From a candidate division LCP-89 bacterium (GTDB lineage: Bacteria; Electryoneota; B3-LCP), in contig JALGZU010000155.1 of NCBI GenBank assembly GCA_025774735.1, positions 1 through 6,720 on the forward strand: a stretch of DNA of 6,720 bases, in the 5' to 3' direction. Below the pieces are notes generated by a model. It had not been told where the DNA came from, made no database searches, and saw only the letters and a program-made list of their open reading frames with translations. Position 1 is the first letter of the stretch. Every line of letters begins with the position of its first letter. Positions 5,691-6,720 of this stretch are shown here, piece by piece. The translations under genes and the position numbers were made by a program.

Positions 5691-6720
5691 TTATTTCTTG
5701 TACATCCTCTCAATCAGGTCCTTGTACCGCTCCATCACGATGTCGCGCCGCACCTTCAGAGTCGGCGTCAACTCTTCGCTCTCAATGCTGAACTCGCGGC
5801 TTAGAACGGTGAATTTTTTGATCTGTTCGAAATCTTCCAGTTCCGCGGACAATCCTCGAATTTCTGACCGGATCTTATCATTGATGAGGGGATTTTCGAT
5901 GGCGACTTCGCGCTCCTCGTCCTTCCAGGTCCCCTCCTCAGTGAAGAGTTCCCGGTTGGGGATCACCAGGGCGGTCAGGTAATGGCGGTCGTCTCCGATA
6001 ACCATGATCTCGTTGATGTACTGGCTGGTTTTAAGATGGTTTTCTATGGGCGCCGGAGCGATGTTCTTGCCCTTGGAAGTGACCATGATCTCTTTCTTGC
6101 GTCCCGTGATCACCAGGTACCCGCGCTCATCGAAATGACCGATGTCGCCCGTTTTGAAGAAGCCCTTTGGGTTGAAGGCCGCCCTGGTGTCCTTCGGGAG
6201 GTTGTAATATCCCTGCATGATGTTGGGGCCCTTAGCCAGGATCTCTCCTTCAGGATCGATGCGTATATCCACGCGAGGAAGAGGCGGACCAACGGTGCCG
6301 ATGCGGACGTCTTCCAGGGGATTGGCGCAGAGAACCGGGCTGGTCTCGGTCAGACCGTACCCCTCGATAAGAGGAACTCCCATAGCCCGGAAAAATTCAC
6401 CGATTTCCGGTGACAGGGCTGCTCCACCGGATACCATAATCCTGATGCGGCCTCCGGTGCGTGCCCGGATTTTCGTGTAAACCAGCCGATCCGCCAGACC
6501 CCGTTTCAGCATCAGGGCGGGCTTGAGACCTCGGCCCGCCTTCAGGCTTTTCATGCCTACGTCCAGAGCCCACCCGAACATTTTCTGACGAATTCCGGGG
6601 CTTTTGCTCACCGCGTCCAGGATACGCGTGCGCATCATCTCGTAGAGGCGGGGCACCGCCAGCATGACGGACGGCTTGACTTCGAGCAGGTTGCGGGCTA
6701 CGGTTGCGGGCGATTCGGCG
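5691..6720 (-). CDS. Long-chain acyl-CoA synthetase (AMP-forming), N-terminus cut by the right window edge
   Basis: The enzyme activates fatty acids in two steps (acyl-AMP, then acyl-CoA), usually at the membrane. I read 342 residues in an open frame that runs through the right edge; a Met at 6665 is internal, because the 18 codons before it (AESPATVARNLLEVKPSV) match the family. Full members have about 600 residues, so the P-loop half is missing here. Numbered from the edge, YGLTETSP is at 121-128, the adenylate-binding TGD at 190-192 with Asp192, the hinge GRKKEIMVTSKGKNIAP at 206-222, and the C-terminal LTPTLKVRRD with the probable catalytic Lys322. It resembles the FadD15/FAA-type group (COG1022) rather than E. 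coli FadD. It lies upstream of purM and gpsA, and GpsA makes the acyl acceptor backbone for lipid synthesis. The chain-length preference cannot be read. Confidence 0.94.
   Translation of the reverse strand, partial: AESPATVARNLLEVKPSVMLAVPRLYEMMRTRILDAVSKSPGIRQKMFGWALDVGMKSLKAGRGLKPALMLKRGLADRLVYTKIRARTGGRIRIMVSGGAALSPEIGEFFRAMGVPLIEGYGLTETSPVLCANPLEDVRIGTVGPPLPRVDIRIDPEGEILAKGPNIMQGYYNLPKDTRAAFNPKGFFKTGDIGHFDERGYLVITGRKKEIMVTSKGKNIAPAPIENHLKTSQYINEIMVIGDDRHYLTALVIPNRELFTEEGTWKDEEREVAIENPLINDKIRSEIRGLSAELEDFEQIKKFTVLSREFSIESEELTPTLKVRRDIVMERYKDLIERMYKK

Noticed and set aside
5691..6665. ATG at 6665 as the start of the acyl-CoA synthetase
   Set aside because: The frame stays open to the window edge with family-like residues before it, and a start here would lack the ATP-binding half.

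Overview
This is a bacterial chromosomal window in which every gene supported by the sequence lies on the minus strand. Reading in the direction of transcription, from high to low coordinates, the order is: the C-terminal part of a long-chain acyl-CoA synthetase (cut by the right edge), purM, gpsA, an 860-bp insertion-like region with a small IS200-type Y1 transposase, asnS, a membrane family 2 glycosyltransferase, and an acylphosphatase cut by the left edge. Housekeeping genes are clearly GC-rich (a sampled line of asnS is 39 of 60 G+C). The transposase, the gaps around it and part of the glycosyltransferase are much more AT-rich. The gene set fits a free-living bacterium, probably from an uncultured lineage. 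The sequence alone does not let me name a phylum. AsnRS is of the 430-residue Bacillus-like type, but that does not fix the taxonomy.

Region 3600-6720 is an operon-like run: acyl-CoA synthetase, a 44-bp gap, purM, then gpsA overlapping purM by 8 bp. Acyl-CoA synthetase activates fatty acids and GpsA makes the glycerol-3-phosphate backbone, so two of the three genes serve lipid metabolism. PurM is the fifth step of purine synthesis. Region 1-2740 is a second run: a TATAAT promoter, asnS, a 16-bp gap, the glycosyltransferase, and acyP overlapping its stop codon by 4 bp (ATGA).

The most interesting part is 2700-3600. A 136-residue HUH/Y1 transposase is tightly bracketed by two copies of a roughly 120-bp block. 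Each block holds two REP-like units pointing toward each other. Each unit consists of a short GC hairpin, a linker of about 10 nt, a GTAG foot, and a 9-bp hairpin. Seven of the eight hairpins close on the same TTCA tetraloop and the eighth has TTTA. The two arms of a block differ by paired, compensatory changes in the stem. This is the architecture of REP-associated tyrosine transposases (RAYTs) with BIMEs, but here with a compact IS200-like enzyme and a composite two-hairpin unit. Two very similar promoter-like sequences (TAAC-N2-CTGTTA, 16 bp, TATAAT) lie on the outer sides of the module. No gap without a gene exceeds 300 bp.
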